Below, piece by piece: positions 37,469 through 47,184 of a stretch of 64,000 bases of DNA. The notes beneath the pieces were generated by a model. That model did not search any database. It saw nothing but the letters and a program-made list of their open reading frames with translations, and was not told the DNA's origin. How positions within the stretch are numbered: the first letter of the stretch is position 1; each line of letters begins with the position of its first letter. Both the position numbers and the translations under genes were made by a program. The stretch covers positions 5,704,001 to 5,768,000 of the forward strand of contig NZ_CP030047.1 in NCBI RefSeq assembly GCF_015291625.1. The letters run 5' to 3'. Source of the DNA: Bradyrhizobium sp. CCBAU 53421. GTDB taxonomy: Bacteria > Pseudomonadota > Alphaproteobacteria > Rhizobiales > Xanthobacteraceae.

Positions 37469-40400
37469 GCGACGGAATTTCCGCACCATTCATTCGCTTC
37501 CCCATCGGCACCTCGCTGCTGATGGCCGGCATCCTGTTCGTCGGCCTGGTCGCCTATCCCCTGCTGCCGGTCGCGCCGCTGCCGCAAGTCGACTTCCCGA
37601 CCATCCAGATCACCGCGACGCTGCCGGGCGGCAGCCCGGAGACCATGGCAAGTTCGGTTGCCCAGCCGCTGGAGCGCCAGTTCGCGCAGATCCCCGGCAT
37701 CGCGCAGATGACGTCGACAAGCTATCTGGGCACGGCGTCGGTGACGATCCAGTTCGACCTCAACCGCTCGATCGACGGCGCCGCCAACGACGTGCAGGCT
37801 GCCATCAACGCCGCCAGCGGCCAGTTGCCGAAGAACCTCCCCTCGCCGCCGACCTATCGCAAGGTCAATCCGGCGGACGCGCCGATCATGCTGCTGTCGG
37901 CGACATCGGACACGCTGCCGCTGACTACGGTCAGCGATTCCGTCGACGCCCAGCTCGCCCAGCAGATCAGCCAGATTTCCGGCGTCGCGCAGGTCATCAT
38001 CGGCGGCCAGCAGAAGCCGTCGGTCCGCGTCCAGATCGACCCGGCCAAGCTGGTCGCGAAGGGCGTGCAGCTGGAGGACGTCCGCGCCGCGATCAACATC
38101 GCAACCGTCGACAGCCCGAAGGGCAATATCGACGGCGCCACCCGCGCCTACACCATCTACGCCAACGACCAGCTGCTCACGGCGGATCCGTGGAACGACG
38201 TCATCATCGCCTACCGCAACGGCGGGCCGCTGCGCATCCGCGACATCGGCCAGGCGGTGACCGGGCCTGAGGACGCCAAGCAGGCGGCCTGGGCCAACGG
38301 CAAGCGCGGCGTGTTCCTCGTCGTCTTCAAGCAGCCCGGCGCCAACGTCATCGACACCGTCGACAAGATCAAGGCGGCGCTGCCGCGCCTGGTCGCGGCC
38401 ATTCCGCCGGCGGTCAAGATCGAGGTCATCTCCGACCGCACCACCACGATCCGCGCCGCGGTGGAGGACGTCCAGTTCACCCTGCTGCTGACCATCTTCC
38501 TGGTCGTGATGGTGATCTTTGTCTTCCTGCGCAGCTTCTGGGCCACCGTCATCCCGGCCGTCACCGTGCCGTTGGCATTGCTGGGCGCCTGCGCGCTGAT
38601 GTGGGTGTTCGGCTATACGCTCGACAACCTGTCGCTGATGGCGCTGACGATCGCGGTCGGCTTCGTCGTCGACGACGCCATCGTGATGCTGGAGAACATC
38701 AGCCGCTACATCGAGGAAGGCGAGAGGCCGATGGCCGCCGCCTTCAAGGGTTCCAAGGAGATCGGCTTCACCATCGTCTCGATCAGCATCTCGCTGGTCG
38801 CGGTGCTGATCCCGCTGCTGCTGATGGGCGGCATCATCGGCCGCCTGTTCCGCGAATTCGCGGTCGTGCTGGCGATGACCATCTTCGTCTCGATGTTCGT
38901 GTCGCTGACGCTGACGCCGATGATGGCCTCGCGCTTCCTGCGCGCCCACAATGAGGAACGGCACGGTCGTCTCTACAAGCTCAGCGAGCGCGGCTTCGAC
39001 GCGATGCTGCGCGGCTATCAGAGCGGGCTCGACCTCGCCCTGCGCTGGAAGTTCACGACCCTGATGATCTTCTTCGCGACGCTGGCGCTGTCGGTCTACA
39101 TGTTCGTCATCATCCCGAAGGGCTTCTTCCCCCAGCAGGACGTCGGCCTGATCACCGCGACCTCGGAGGCCAGCCAGGACATTTCGTTCGCTGAAATGAA
39201 GGGCAAGCAGGAAGAGCTCAGCAAGATCGTCATGCAGGATCCCGGCGTGGCGACGGTGGCGATGGCGATCGGCGGCAGCGGCCGGGCCGGCAACAACGGC
39301 AACATGTTCATCACGCTCAAGCCGCTGAACGAGCGCGATGCCAACGCGCAGCAGATCATCGCCCGCCTGCGGCCGAAGCTGGAGAAGGTGCTCGGCGCCC
39401 GGCTGTTCATGCAGGCCGCGCAGGACGTCCGCCTCGGCGGCCGCCCGACCCGCACCCAGTTCGAGTTCACGCTACAGGATGCCGACCTTTCCGAGTTGAA
39501 CCAGTGGGCGCCGAAGATCCTCTCGAAGATGCAGACGCTGCCGCAGCTGCGCGACGTCGCGACCGACCAGCAGACCAACGGCACCACGGTCGAGCTGAAG
39601 ATCAACCGCGACACCGCCTCGCGCTATGGCATCCAGCCGCAGCTGATCGACGACACGCTCTATGACGCGTTCGGCCAGCGCCAGGTGACGCAGTATTTCA
39701 CCCAGCTCAACAGCTACCACGTCATCCTCGAGGTGCTGCCGGAGCTGCAGGGCTCGGTCGACACGCTGAACAACATCTACATCAAGTCGCCGCTGACCGG
39801 CGAACAGGTGCCGCTGTCGACCTTTGCGAAGTGGACCACCGTTCCGGTGCGGCCGCTGTCGATCAGCCACCAGGGCCAGTTCCCGGCGATCACCATCTCG
39901 TTCAACCTGGCGCAGGGCACAGCGCTCGGCCAGGCGACGGACGCGGTGCAGAAGGCGATGATCGACCTTGGCGCGCCGCCGACCCTGAGCTCAAGCTTCC
40001 AGGGCACCGCGCAGGCGTTCCAGCAATCGCTGTCGACCGTGCCGCTGCTGATCCTGGCGGCGCTCGTGGTCGTCTACCTGATCCTCGGCATTCTCTACGA
40101 GAGCTACATCCATCCGATCACCATTCTGTCGACCTTGCCCTCGGCCGGCGTCGGCGCGCTGGCGATCCTGATGGCGGCCGGCTTCGACTTCTCGCTGATC
40201 GCGCTGATCGGCATCATCCTCTTGATCGGCATCGTGAAGAAGAACGGCATCATGATGGTCGACTTCGCGATCGCCGCCGAGCGCGACCAGCACATGGAGC
40301 CGGTGGCGGCGATCCGCCAGGCCGCCCTGCTCCGCTTCCGCCCGATCATGATGACGACGATGGCCGCGATGCTCGGCGGCGTGCCGCTGATGCTCGGCAC

Positions 40401-40611
40401 CGGCACCGGCTCCGAGATCCGCCAGCCGCTCGGCTACGCGATGGTCGGCGGCCTGATCGTCAGCCAGGCGCTGACGCTGTTCACGACGCCCGTGGTCTAT
40501 CTCTATCTCGACAGGCTCTCCAACGCGTTTGCGAACTGGGGCCGCTCGCCGCGCGCCGACCACGACGCCGACGATGGCGAGGACGGATCGGTCAAGCAGG
40601 CCGCCGAGTGA
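37465..40611 (+). CDS. RND multidrug efflux permease (MdtB/MexB-like)
   Basis: The 1048-residue inner-membrane pump has two halves of six transmembrane helices with large periplasmic loops. The proton-relay aspartates sit in TIAVGFVVDDAIVMLENI of helix 4. LPQVDFPTIQITATLPGGSPETM near the start is the usual family N-terminus. It is translationally coupled to the adaptor (ATGA overlap). No outer-membrane factor gene follows, so a TolC-like protein must come from elsewhere. Control by the divergent MarR protein is likely. Confidence 0.95.
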   Translation: MSDGISAPFIRFPIGTSLLMAGILFVGLVAYPLLPVAPLPQVDFPTIQITATLPGGSPETMASSVAQPLERQFAQIPGIAQMTSTSYLGTASVTIQFDLNRSIDGAANDVQAAINAASGQLPKNLPSPPTYRKVNPADAPIMLLSATSDTLPLTTVSDSVDAQLAQQISQISGVAQVIIGGQQKPSVRVQIDPAKLVAKGVQLEDVRAAINIATVDSPKGNIDGATRAYTIYANDQLLTADPWNDVIIAYRNGGPLRIRDIGQAVTGPEDAKQAAWANGKRGVFLVVFKQPGANVIDTVDKIKAALPRLVAAIPPAVKIEVISDRTTTIRAAVEDVQFTLLLTIFLVVMVIFVFLRSFWATVIPAVTVPLALLGACALMWVFGYTLDNLSLMALTIAVGFVVDDAIVMLENISRYIEEGERPMAAAFKGSKEIGFTIVSISISLVAVLIPLLLMGGIIGRLFREFAVVLAMTIFVSMFVSLTLTPMMASRFLRAHNEERHGRLYKLSERGFDAMLRGYQSGLDLALRWKFTTLMIFFATLALSVYMFVIIPKGFFPQQDVGLITATSEASQDISFAEMKGKQEELSKIVMQDPGVATVAMAIGGSGRAGNNGNMFITLKPLNERDANAQQIIARLRPKLEKVLGARLFMQAAQDVRLGGRPTRTQFEFTLQDADLSELNQWAPKILSKMQTLPQLRDVATDQQTNGTTVELKINRDTASRYGIQPQLIDDTLYDAFGQRQVTQYFTQLNSYHVILEVLPELQGSVDTLNNIYIKSPLTGEQVPLSTFAKWTTVPVRPLSISHQGQFPAITISFNLAQGTALGQATDAVQKAMIDLGAPPTLSSSFQGTAQAFQQSLSTVPLLILAALVVVYLILGILYESYIHPITILSTLPSAGVGALAILMAAGFDFSLIALIGIILLIGIVKKNGIMMVDFAIAAERDQHMEPVAAIRQAALLRFRPIMMTTMAAMLGGVPLMLGTGTGSEIRQPLGYAMVGGLIVSQALTLFTTPVVYLYLDRLSNAFANWGRSPRADHDADDGEDGSVKQAAE

Positions 40612-40669
40612 CTTGACTTTTGCCCGCATACCGGCACACCCGAAAGGTGTTCATTTCGGAGCCGGTATC

Positions 40670-41242
40670 GTGAAGATTGTCGCAAAGTCGCTCATCGCCC
40701 TGTTGATCGCGCTTGGCACGGCGGGCCTTGGCATTGGTCCTGGCCACGCCGAGGCCCCCAAGGGCAAGAATGCGCCCGCGCCGGTTCCGGCAGCGGCTCC
40801 CGCCGCCCCTCAAGGTGATGCCGCATCTGGCAACAATTCCGGCTGGGTCGCGCGCTGCACCAGCGCCAGCCGCGACGCCCCGCTGGAATGCGCGATGGAG
40901 CAGACCGCGGTTCTCACCAAGACCGGCCAGCTGATCGTGCTGGTCAATATCCGCGTTCCCGGCGACACCCGCACGCCGGTTGCGCTGATCCAGCTTCCGC
41001 TCGGGCTGAACCTGCCCGTCGGCGCCAAGCTGCAGGTCGACGACGGCAAGGCCGTCGACGTACCGATCCAGACCTGCGAGGCGCGCGGCTGCTATATCAA
41101 CGCGCCGGTCGCGGCCGATGTCCTGAGCCAGCTGAAGTCGGGCAAGCAGCTCAAGGTGTCGTTCCAGAATCTCGGCAAGGAAACCATCTCGATCCCGATG
41201 CCGCTCGCTGATTTCGCGACCGTGTACGACAAGATCAAGTAA
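40670..41242 (+). CDS. invasion-associated locus B (IalB) family protein
   Basis: The 190-residue secreted protein has a signal peptide (KIVAKSLIALLIALGTAGLGIGPGHAEA) and an Ala/Pro-rich linker. The IalB core contains WVARCTSASRDAPLECAMEQ and PIQTCEARGCYINAP, with paired cysteines likely to form disulfides. The start is GTG 40670 behind a CGGAG site. IalB proteins are common periplasmic proteins in Rhizobiales; their biochemical role is not known. It lies 58 bp after the RND pump. Confidence 0.88.
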   Translation: MKIVAKSLIALLIALGTAGLGIGPGHAEAPKGKNAPAPVPAAAPAAPQGDAASGNNSGWVARCTSASRDAPLECAMEQTAVLTKTGQLIVLVNIRVPGDTRTPVALIQLPLGLNLPVGAKLQVDDGKAVDVPIQTCEARGCYINAPVAADVLSQLKSGKQLKVSFQNLGKETISIPMPLADFATVYDKIK

Positions 41243-41258
41243 GGCGCGTAATTCTCCC

Positions 41259-41372
41259 CGTCATTGCGAGAAGTTCGCGACAAAATTGCAAAGCAATCTT
41301 GCGCTGAAGCGACGAAGCAATCCATGCTTCCGTTGCGGCGCCGTGGATTGCTTCGCTCCGCTCGCAATGACG
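41259..41372. repeat. intergenic palindromic repeat (CGTCATTGCGAG type)
   Basis: Outer arms CGTCATTGCGAG and CTCGCAATGACG are a perfect 12-bp inverted repeat. Inner arms GAAGCAATCCA and TGGATTGCTTC form a second stem. It lies between the convergent IalB and GNAT genes. Confidence 0.8.
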
Positions 41373-41458
41373 CCGGGAGGGACCCGACTACTGGCGCGCC
41401 ATCTGCGCATTGCCTCGCGCTGCTGCTGAAGGCGGAGACCAGGCAGCACGGCCGGCCG

Positions 41459-41866
41459 CTAGCGCTCGCGCTTGTAGAGAAATGCGTTGTCCGGCTGCGG
41501 CATGCCGATCGCTTTATAGAAACTGACCGAGTCAGGCGCCGACAGCAACAGGCACATCGATTCAGGTCCTGCGTGGCGCCGCGTTTCCGCGATCAGGCGC
41601 TTGCCGATGCCGTGGCCCTGATGTTGGCGATCAACCGCGAGATCGGACAGATAGCAGCAATAGGCGAAATCGGTCAGCGCGCGCGAGACGCCGACCAGCG
41701 TACCCGCCTTCCGCGCCGTCACGATCAGGTTCGCATTGGCGATCATGCGCGCCATCCGCTCGGTATCCGCCAGCGGCCGCCGCTCGCCGAGCCCCGACTG
41801 GCGCAGCACCTCGATGAACTCATCGACGCCGATCGACGGCTCGCGGGCATAAAGAATCTCGTTCAT
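41459..41866 (-). CDS. GNAT family N-acetyltransferase
   Basis: The 135-residue protein contains the acetyl-CoA-binding motif SDLAVDRQHQGHGIGKRLIAE (about 75-95) and the closing SFYKAIGM segment of GNAT folds. The start ATG 41866 gives the normal size; an upstream extension has no support. Small GNATs acetylate amines or protein N-termini. Substrate unknown. Confidence 0.88.
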   Translation of the reverse strand: MNEILYAREPSIGVDEFIEVLRQSGLGERRPLADTERMARMIANANLIVTARKAGTLVGVSRALTDFAYCCYLSDLAVDRQHQGHGIGKRLIAETRRHAGPESMCLLLSAPDSVSFYKAIGMPQPDNAFLYKRER

Positions 41867-42051
41867 CGCCTTCAACCTCTGTCTCAACAGGCCGCGCCAC
41901 AGGCGCGAGACCATGGTGGATTACGCCGGGCCAATCCACCCCCGATGCCGTAATGGCACAAGCGTGTTTCGCCCCGGCCTGTCACAGCCACAGCAGGCCG
42001 CAACGGGCAATATCGTGATTTCAGAGGATGTTCAGGGCCACTGAGGCGGAT

Positions 42052-42125
42052 TGGCTGGGGAACCTGGATTCGAACCAAGACAAACAGAGTCAGAGTCTGT
42101 TGTGCTACCGTTACACCATTCCCCA
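42052..42125 (-). tRNA. tRNA-Gln (anticodon CUG)
   Basis: On the minus strand a complete cloverleaf can be folded. The acceptor TGGGGAA pairs with TTCCCCA, the anticodon stem is ACAGA/TCTGT with loop CTCTGAC (42089-42095) carrying CTG, and the T-arm is CTTGG-TTCGAAT-CCAGG. The 3' end GCCA is encoded. Length 74 nt including CCA. Confidence 0.95.
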
Positions 42126-42621
42126 CCGAAGTAGCTGAAAACACTTTGCTTTCTTCGGAAGTTCTGCAATCGCGGCAGGGGGTTTTGCAAACCCGGGCGA
42201 TCACTGGCGCCCATATAGCCGCCTCGGCGTTCGCGGTCCAGCCCATATTCACCGGCTCTCAACAGCGGGCATTGACCGACGCGTTGCCTTGCGGGCTCGA
42301 CGGTCGCCCCACCCCAAGCGGCTTCCAGCGGCTCGATTCCGTGAGGCCGACGACCTGCTCTGCCAGAGTTGGACCAAAGGGATGCGGGCCGACGGCCCCC
42401 CGATCGACCCCTCGCCCTCGATCGACCAGGCTATCAACGCCGGCTTGGCTCGACATCAGGCGTTCGTGTTCCCCGCGGGCACCATGCGCAAGACAACCAC
42501 GGCTAACCATGTGAGAAAGCCCGCAATCCCCCGCATTGATCGCGCGCAAGTCGGGCTGTTAGGCTGCTGCCATTTCAAGAAGTGACGGCTTCCGTCTGTT
42601 TGGCGTCCAGCACGTGGGCGG
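42126..42621. other. intergenic stretch with a possible decayed gene
   Basis: This 496-bp gap between the tRNA and the GT87-like gene holds CCGAAG/CTTCGG symmetry just upstream of the tRNA and otherwise only the possible remnant at 42289-42585. No promoter or repeat family is clear. Confidence 0.4.
42289..42585 (+). pseudogene. possible remnant of a small cysteine-motif protein gene
   Basis: The frame encodes a peptide with ADGPPIDPSPSIDQAINAG. From memory, this resembles the middle of small Bradyrhizobium proteins that continue WLEVxCxRC. Here the frame continues differently, while a neighbouring frame reads AWLDIRRSCSPRAPCARQ, as if an indel had shifted it. No ribosome-binding site is seen. 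The assignment is tentative. Confidence 0.25.
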
Positions 42622-43878
42622 GTGAATCGGTTCATTGTGGCAGCGATTTTTCCCAAAATGACTTGGCTGATTTCGGGCTCGTGGCTGACGGCAAAACGAG
42701 CGAAACTATATCCAGCCATATTCCTGATAGTTGCCGCGCTGGTCTTCGTGGCCAATCTTTTGACTGCGCACGGCAGCCTCGGTTTCTTCGACAAGCCGAT
42801 AGGCACGGACTTCCCGAGTTTCTGGACCGCTTCAAGATTCGTCCTGACCGGAAATGCCGCGGACGCGTATCATCCGCTTCAGCATCATGCCGCCCAGACA
42901 AGGCTGTTTGGCAAAGAGATCGAATACTTCGCCTGGCTGTACCCGCCGACGGCCCTTTTGATCGTGGCGCCATTGGGTCTGCTATCCTATTTGCCGTCCC
43001 TCTTCTTGTGGCTCGCCGCAACAGGAACGGCCTACGTCATTACAGTCAGGAAATTCATTCCCGCATCATCCGAAACGCTTGTCCCGATCTTGGGATTTCC
43101 AGCCGCGCTTCTCAACGCAACCCAGGGGCAAAACGGCTTTCTTTCGGTCGCGATCATTGGATCCGGCCTGCTGCTATCCGATCGACGCAGCTTTCTGGCG
43201 GGAGTCATTCTGGGATGCATGCTCTACAAGCCGCAATTCGCGCCGATGCTGGCCGTCGTCGTGCTTGCGCGCAGAAACTGGAAAATGGCGCTAGGCGCGG
43301 CGCTCAGCGTCGCAGCGCAGATTGCAGCCGCCACGCTGCTGTTCGGATCCGACATTTGGTCCGACTTCCAATCCATTCTTCCGATGACCAAGGCCATACT
43401 GGAAGAACAGATGATCGGCCTCGGCAAGATGCAGAGCGTGTTTGCCGCCGTGCGGCTGCTTGGTGGAGGGATCGGCCTGGCATACGCTGCGCAAGCTGCG
43501 GTCGCAATTGTCGCGGCGGCGCTGCTGTGGCTCATCTGGCGCAGCGAAGCTTCGCTACCGTTGCGAGCGGGAGCTGCGGCCACCGCAATGCTGTTGAGCA
43601 CCCCATTCGTGTTGGACTATGACTTCGTGCTTCTCGCACTGCCCATCGCGGCGCTGACAAATGAGGGATTGAAAACCGGCTTCCAGCCCTTTGAAAAGTC
43701 CGCACTCGCTGCGGCCTGGATGCTGCCCGCGGTCGCCAGGGTAGCCGGCATGTATTGTGGCGTCCCGCTAAGCCCGGAAATCATCTTGCTGCTGCTGGTA
43801 TTGATTTGGAGGAGGTCTTCCGCCGACTCCAGCGCGCTCGTCGAGCCGACCGGCTGCATCACGAGATCAATTCCATGA
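42622..43878 (+). CDS. GT87/DUF2029-like membrane glycosyltransferase
   Basis: The 418-residue protein has about ten hydrophobic helices. An early acidic loop, PIGTDFPSFWTASRFVLTGNAADAYHP, is typical of DUF2029 proteins, which belong to the GT-C fold mannosyltransferase-like family. YPPTALLIVAPLGLLSYLP and FVLDYDFVLLALPIAAL are also characteristic. The start is GTG 42622 with a weak ribosome-binding site; ATG 42658 is an alternative. Such enzymes use polyprenyl-phosphate sugars. AT content is a little higher than around it. Its 3' end overlaps the opposing small gene by 20 bp. Confidence 0.8.
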   Translation: MNRFIVAAIFPKMTWLISGSWLTAKRAKLYPAIFLIVAALVFVANLLTAHGSLGFFDKPIGTDFPSFWTASRFVLTGNAADAYHPLQHHAAQTRLFGKEIEYFAWLYPPTALLIVAPLGLLSYLPSLFLWLAATGTAYVITVRKFIPASSETLVPILGFPAALLNATQGQNGFLSVAIIGSGLLLSDRRSFLAGVILGCMLYKPQFAPMLAVVVLARRNWKMALGAALSVAAQIAAATLLFGSDIWSDFQSILPMTKAILEEQMIGLGKMQSVFAAVRLLGGGIGLAYAAQAAVAIVAAALLWLIWRSEASLPLRAGAAATAMLLSTPFVLDYDFVLLALPIAALTNEGLKTGFQPFEKSALAAAWMLPAVARVAGMYCGVPLSPEIILLLLVLIWRRSSADSSALVEPTGCITRSIP

Positions 43879-44062
43879 AGTCGATGACCCCAAGAGGATC
43901 GGCCGCCACCAAGACCCCGAGCAGAAAGCCCACGGCACCGAGCGCAACGGCGCCGCCCCATCCGTAATGCACCAATCCCTGATGCGCCCCCACCAGCGTG
44001 CCGAGCGCAATCACCGTCCCTCTCCAGACGACCCGCGCTGCAACCTTCAAAACCTTGATCAT
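43859..44062 (-). CDS. small membrane protein
   Basis: The 67-residue protein has two hydrophobic segments (VVWRGTVIALGTLVGAH and GGAVALGAVGFLLGVLVAADPLG). ATG 44062 is preferred over an upstream extension because the latter adds a charged, low-quality N-terminus. It converges on the GT87-like gene with a 20-bp overlap. I recognise no family. Confidence 0.55.
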   Translation of the reverse strand: MIKVLKVAARVVWRGTVIALGTLVGAHQGLVHYGWGGAVALGAVGFLLGVLVAADPLGVIDFMELIS

Positions 44063-44231
44063 TGGCGATCCAACGGCGAAAGGCCCGCCAGCCTCCTGAT
44101 CAATAGGTCGATCTCGCAAGCGGCGCGTTCAAGCGCGGCTGACCGGAAGCGCCCTGACAAAGCGCCGCACCGCCGCGTTGCCGCGGCGGCGCAAGAGACT
44201 GAACAGAAGGCGTATTACTTGCGGCCGCGCG

Positions 44232-46712
44232 TCAGTACAGCCCGCCCGTCCCCGACCGCATCACGGCGCGATCCGCGTCCGGCGGGATTGCCTGTTGCTG
44301 GGTGCCGTCGATCACGTCGGTGCCGGCGACCAGCGTCGGATCATAGTATGGCGGCGCCTGGCCCGGCTTGAAGGCTTCGAGCACCGCGCCCCGGTTCTGA
44401 CCGGGCGTCGCGCGCAGGCCGGTCTTGGCATCGACCAGCACCAGGCGGATGCCGACCGGCTGCTTGAACGGGGTGGCGGGCTTGTCGGCCAGCGCGAGCT
44501 TCAGGAAGTCGCGCGCGATCGGCGCTGCGGTGTGGCCGGCCTGCGCGTTGCGGCCGAGCGAGCGCGGCTTGTCGTAGCCGACATAGAGACCGACCACGAG
44601 GTCCGGCGAGAAGCCGACGAACCAGAGGTCCTTGGCCTCGTTCGAGGTGCCGGTCTTGCCGGCGAGCGGCTTGCCGACCTCCTTCAGCGCGGTGCCGGTA
44701 CCGGCCTGAATGACGCCTTCCATCAGCGAGGTGATCTGGTAGGCGGTCATCGCGTCGAGCACCCTTTCGCGGCGGTCGACGAGCTGCGGCTCGGGCTGGT
44801 TCTTCCAGCCCTCCGGCGCGTCGCAGCCGCGGCATTCGCGCTGGTCGTGCCTGAAGATGGTGTGGCCGTAGCGGTCCTGGATGCGGTCGATCAGGGTCGG
44901 CTTCACGCGGACGCCGCCATTGGCGATCATCGAATAGGCCGTGGCCATCCGCATCACCGTGGTCTCGCCGGCGCCGAGCGCATAGGCGAGGTAGTTCGGC
45001 AGCTCGTCATAGACGCCGAAGCGCTTGGCATACTCGCCGATCACGGGCATGCCGATTTCCTGCGCCAGCCGCACCGTCACGGTGTTGAGCGACAGGCGGA
45101 GCGCGTTGCGCAGCGTGACCTGGCCCTGATACTTGCCGGTGGAGAAGTTTTCCGGCCGCCAGATGTTGCCCTGCCCCTGGTCGATCTCGATCGGCCCGTC
45201 GATCATCACGGTCGATCCGGTGTAGCCGTTGTCGAGCGCCGTCGAATAGACGATCGGCTTGAAGGTCGAGCCGGGCTGCCGATAGGCCTGCGTCGCGCGG
45301 TTGAACTGGCTCTGGTCGAACGAGAAGCCGCCGACCATCGCGAGCACGCGGCCGGTGTGCGGATCCATCGCCACCATCGCGCCCGACAGTTCGGGAATCT
45401 GGCGCAGCCGGTACTGGCCCTCGACGGCCTTGCCGTCCCTGAACAGCGGATCGGCGTAGATCACGTCGCCCGGCTGCAGCACCTGCGAGACCGCGGTCGG
45501 CGTCCTGCCCTTGGTCCTGGCCCAGCGCACGCCGTCCATCGTGATGATGCCGGTCTCGCGCTGCTTACTGACGGCGCCGCCGAGCTCGCGACCGGGCTGG
45601 AAGCCGATCCGCGCCGACTGGTCGTTGCTCTCCAGCACCACCGCCATCCGCCACGGCGAGATGTCCGACAGCGACTTGATTTCGGCGAGCGGAACGCCCC
45701 AGTCGCTGGTGAGGTCGAGCTTCTGGATCGCGCCGCGATAGCCCTGCTGCTCGTCATAGTTCACGAGCCCGGCCACCATGGCCTTGCGCGCCATCACCTG
45801 GACCTTGGGATCGAGTGTGGTGCGCACCGACAGGCCGCCCTCATAGAGCTTCTTCTCGCCATAGCGCTCGAAAATGTCGCGGCGGACCTCCTCGGAGAAA
45901 TATTCGCCGGCGAAGGTGTGTGCGCCGTTGCTGCGGTTGGTGACGGCCAGCGGATCCTTGCGCGCCTTGTCGGCGTCGGCAGCGGTGATCCAGCCGTTCT
46001 CTTGCAGGCGGTCGATCACGTAGTTGCGCCGCTCGATGGCGCGCGCACGGTTGCGCACCGGATGCAGGCTGGCCGGCATTTTCGGCAGCGCCGCCAGATA
46101 GGCCGCTTCCGAGACCGTCAGTTCATTGACCGACTTGTCGAAATAGACCAGCGAGGCCGCCGCGATGCCGTAGGCGCCGAGGCCGAGGTAGATCTCGTTG
46201 AGATAGAGCTCGAGGATCTTGTCCTTGGAATAGGCCCGCTCGATTCGCATCGCCAGCAGGGCTTCCTTGATCTTGCGGCTGAACGAGACCTCGTTGGTCA
46301 GAAGGAAGTTCTTGGCGACCTGTTGGGTGATCGTGGAAGCACCCTGCGGACGGCGGTTGGAACCGAAGTTCTGGATGTAGGCGACGCCGGCGCGCGCCAT
46401 GCCGGTGTAGTCGACGCCGCCGTGCTCGTAGAAATTCTTGTCCTCGGCGGCGAGAAACGCGTTGATCACGAGCTTCGGCACGGCCTGGATCGGCAGATAG
46501 AGCCGGCGCTCCTTGGCGAACTCGCCCAGCAGCGATCCATCCGCCGCATGAACGCGGGTCATCACCGGCGGCTCGTAGTTCTGGAGCTGCGAATAGTCGG
46601 GCAGGTCCTTGGAAAAATGCCAGAACAGCCCTGCGACCGCGGCGAGACCAGCCAGGAACAGGATGGTTCCTGCGGTGAACAGGAACCCGAAGAACCGCAA
46701 CAGAAATTTCAT
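44232..46712 (-). CDS. mrcA: penicillin-binding protein 1A (bifunctional transglycosylase/transpeptidase)
   Basis: This class A PBP polymerises and cross-links peptidoglycan at the inner membrane. In the 826-residue protein an N-terminal anchor helix is followed by the GT51 glycosyltransferase domain (AAEDKNFYEHGGVDYTGMARA with the catalytic Glu; GASTITQQVAKN). The transpeptidase domain has SxxK in PGSTFKPIVYS and KTG in AGKTGTSNEAKD. An OB-like insert lies between the domains. The gene is monocistronic. Confidence 0.95.
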   Translation of the reverse strand: MKFLLRFFGFLFTAGTILFLAGLAAVAGLFWHFSKDLPDYSQLQNYEPPVMTRVHAADGSLLGEFAKERRLYLPIQAVPKLVINAFLAAEDKNFYEHGGVDYTGMARAGVAYIQNFGSNRRPQGASTITQQVAKNFLLTNEVSFSRKIKEALLAMRIERAYSKDKILELYLNEIYLGLGAYGIAAASLVYFDKSVNELTVSEAAYLAALPKMPASLHPVRNRARAIERRNYVIDRLQENGWITAADADKARKDPLAVTNRSNGAHTFAGEYFSEEVRRDIFERYGEKKLYEGGLSVRTTLDPKVQVMARKAMVAGLVNYDEQQGYRGAIQKLDLTSDWGVPLAEIKSLSDISPWRMAVVLESNDQSARIGFQPGRELGGAVSKQRETGIITMDGVRWARTKGRTPTAVSQVLQPGDVIYADPLFRDGKAVEGQYRLRQIPELSGAMVAMDPHTGRVLAMVGGFSFDQSQFNRATQAYRQPGSTFKPIVYSTALDNGYTGSTVMIDGPIEIDQGQGNIWRPENFSTGKYQGQVTLRNALRLSLNTVTVRLAQEIGMPVIGEYAKRFGVYDELPNYLAYALGAGETTVMRMATAYSMIANGGVRVKPTLIDRIQDRYGHTIFRHDQRECRGCDAPEGWKNQPEPQLVDRRERVLDAMTAYQITSLMEGVIQAGTGTALKEVGKPLAGKTGTSNEAKDLWFVGFSPDLVVGLYVGYDKPRSLGRNAQAGHTAAPIARDFLKLALADKPATPFKQPVGIRLVLVDAKTGLRATPGQNRGAVLEAFKPGQAPPYYDPTLVAGTDVIDGTQQQAIPPDADRAVMRSGTGGLY

Positions 46713-47184
46713 CGACCAGATTTTCCGTGGCGAATACGTCGCTCGTTCTGAGGGCGCTACGTGCCACTTAGGCCGCCCGGTATATCGGTCGCACCATGGA
46801 CCTGCAATTCAACACGGGAGAATTAAAGCGCGCCAGGCGTCAAACTTATGCCATAGAGCCCGGCTCCCGCGCGCAGCCAAATCAGCGCCTGCCCGACCTT
46901 GGGACGCTCGGAAGGATTGCATCGATCTCGAGTCCCCCTCCCCGATTCGCCCGCGCGCCCGGCGGACGGCACTCCGCTCTCCAAGCGCGGCACTTGCGGG
47001 GTGAGCTGGTAAACGAAAGAAAAGCGCAGGCCGGACCGACCGCTTGCACTACCGGGCTGCCGTTCCAGGACCGTGTCGGCAGAAACCGGTGGACAGTCCC
47101 GGCGGGCCGACGGGATTAGTGGTTTGTTAACCATAACCACCGCAAGTTGTTCTCATACACGCGACTCGCGACGGGCTGGTTTGC
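46713..47184. other. divergent promoter region of mrcA and the coiled-coil gene
   Basis: This 472-bp gap contains no convincing gene. GTGGTT and AACCAC (47119-47140) form an inverted repeat that encloses TTAACCAT (47127-47134), a sequence like one half of a CtrA cell-cycle box. Nothing else is recognisable. Confidence 0.35.

Noticed and set aside
37276..38964. 562-codon open frame antisense to the RND genes
   Set aside because: A His/Asp/Arg-rich shadow of the pump gene, with no recognisable domain.
42052..43000. Genomic island inserted at tRNA-Gln
   Set aside because: No integrase, attachment-site repeat of the tRNA end, or mobility gene was found nearby.
44178..46751. 857-codon open frame antisense to PBP1A
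   Set aside because: It mirrors the PBP1A gene exactly, has no ribosome-binding site or domain, and PBP1A has all catalytic motifs on the other strand.
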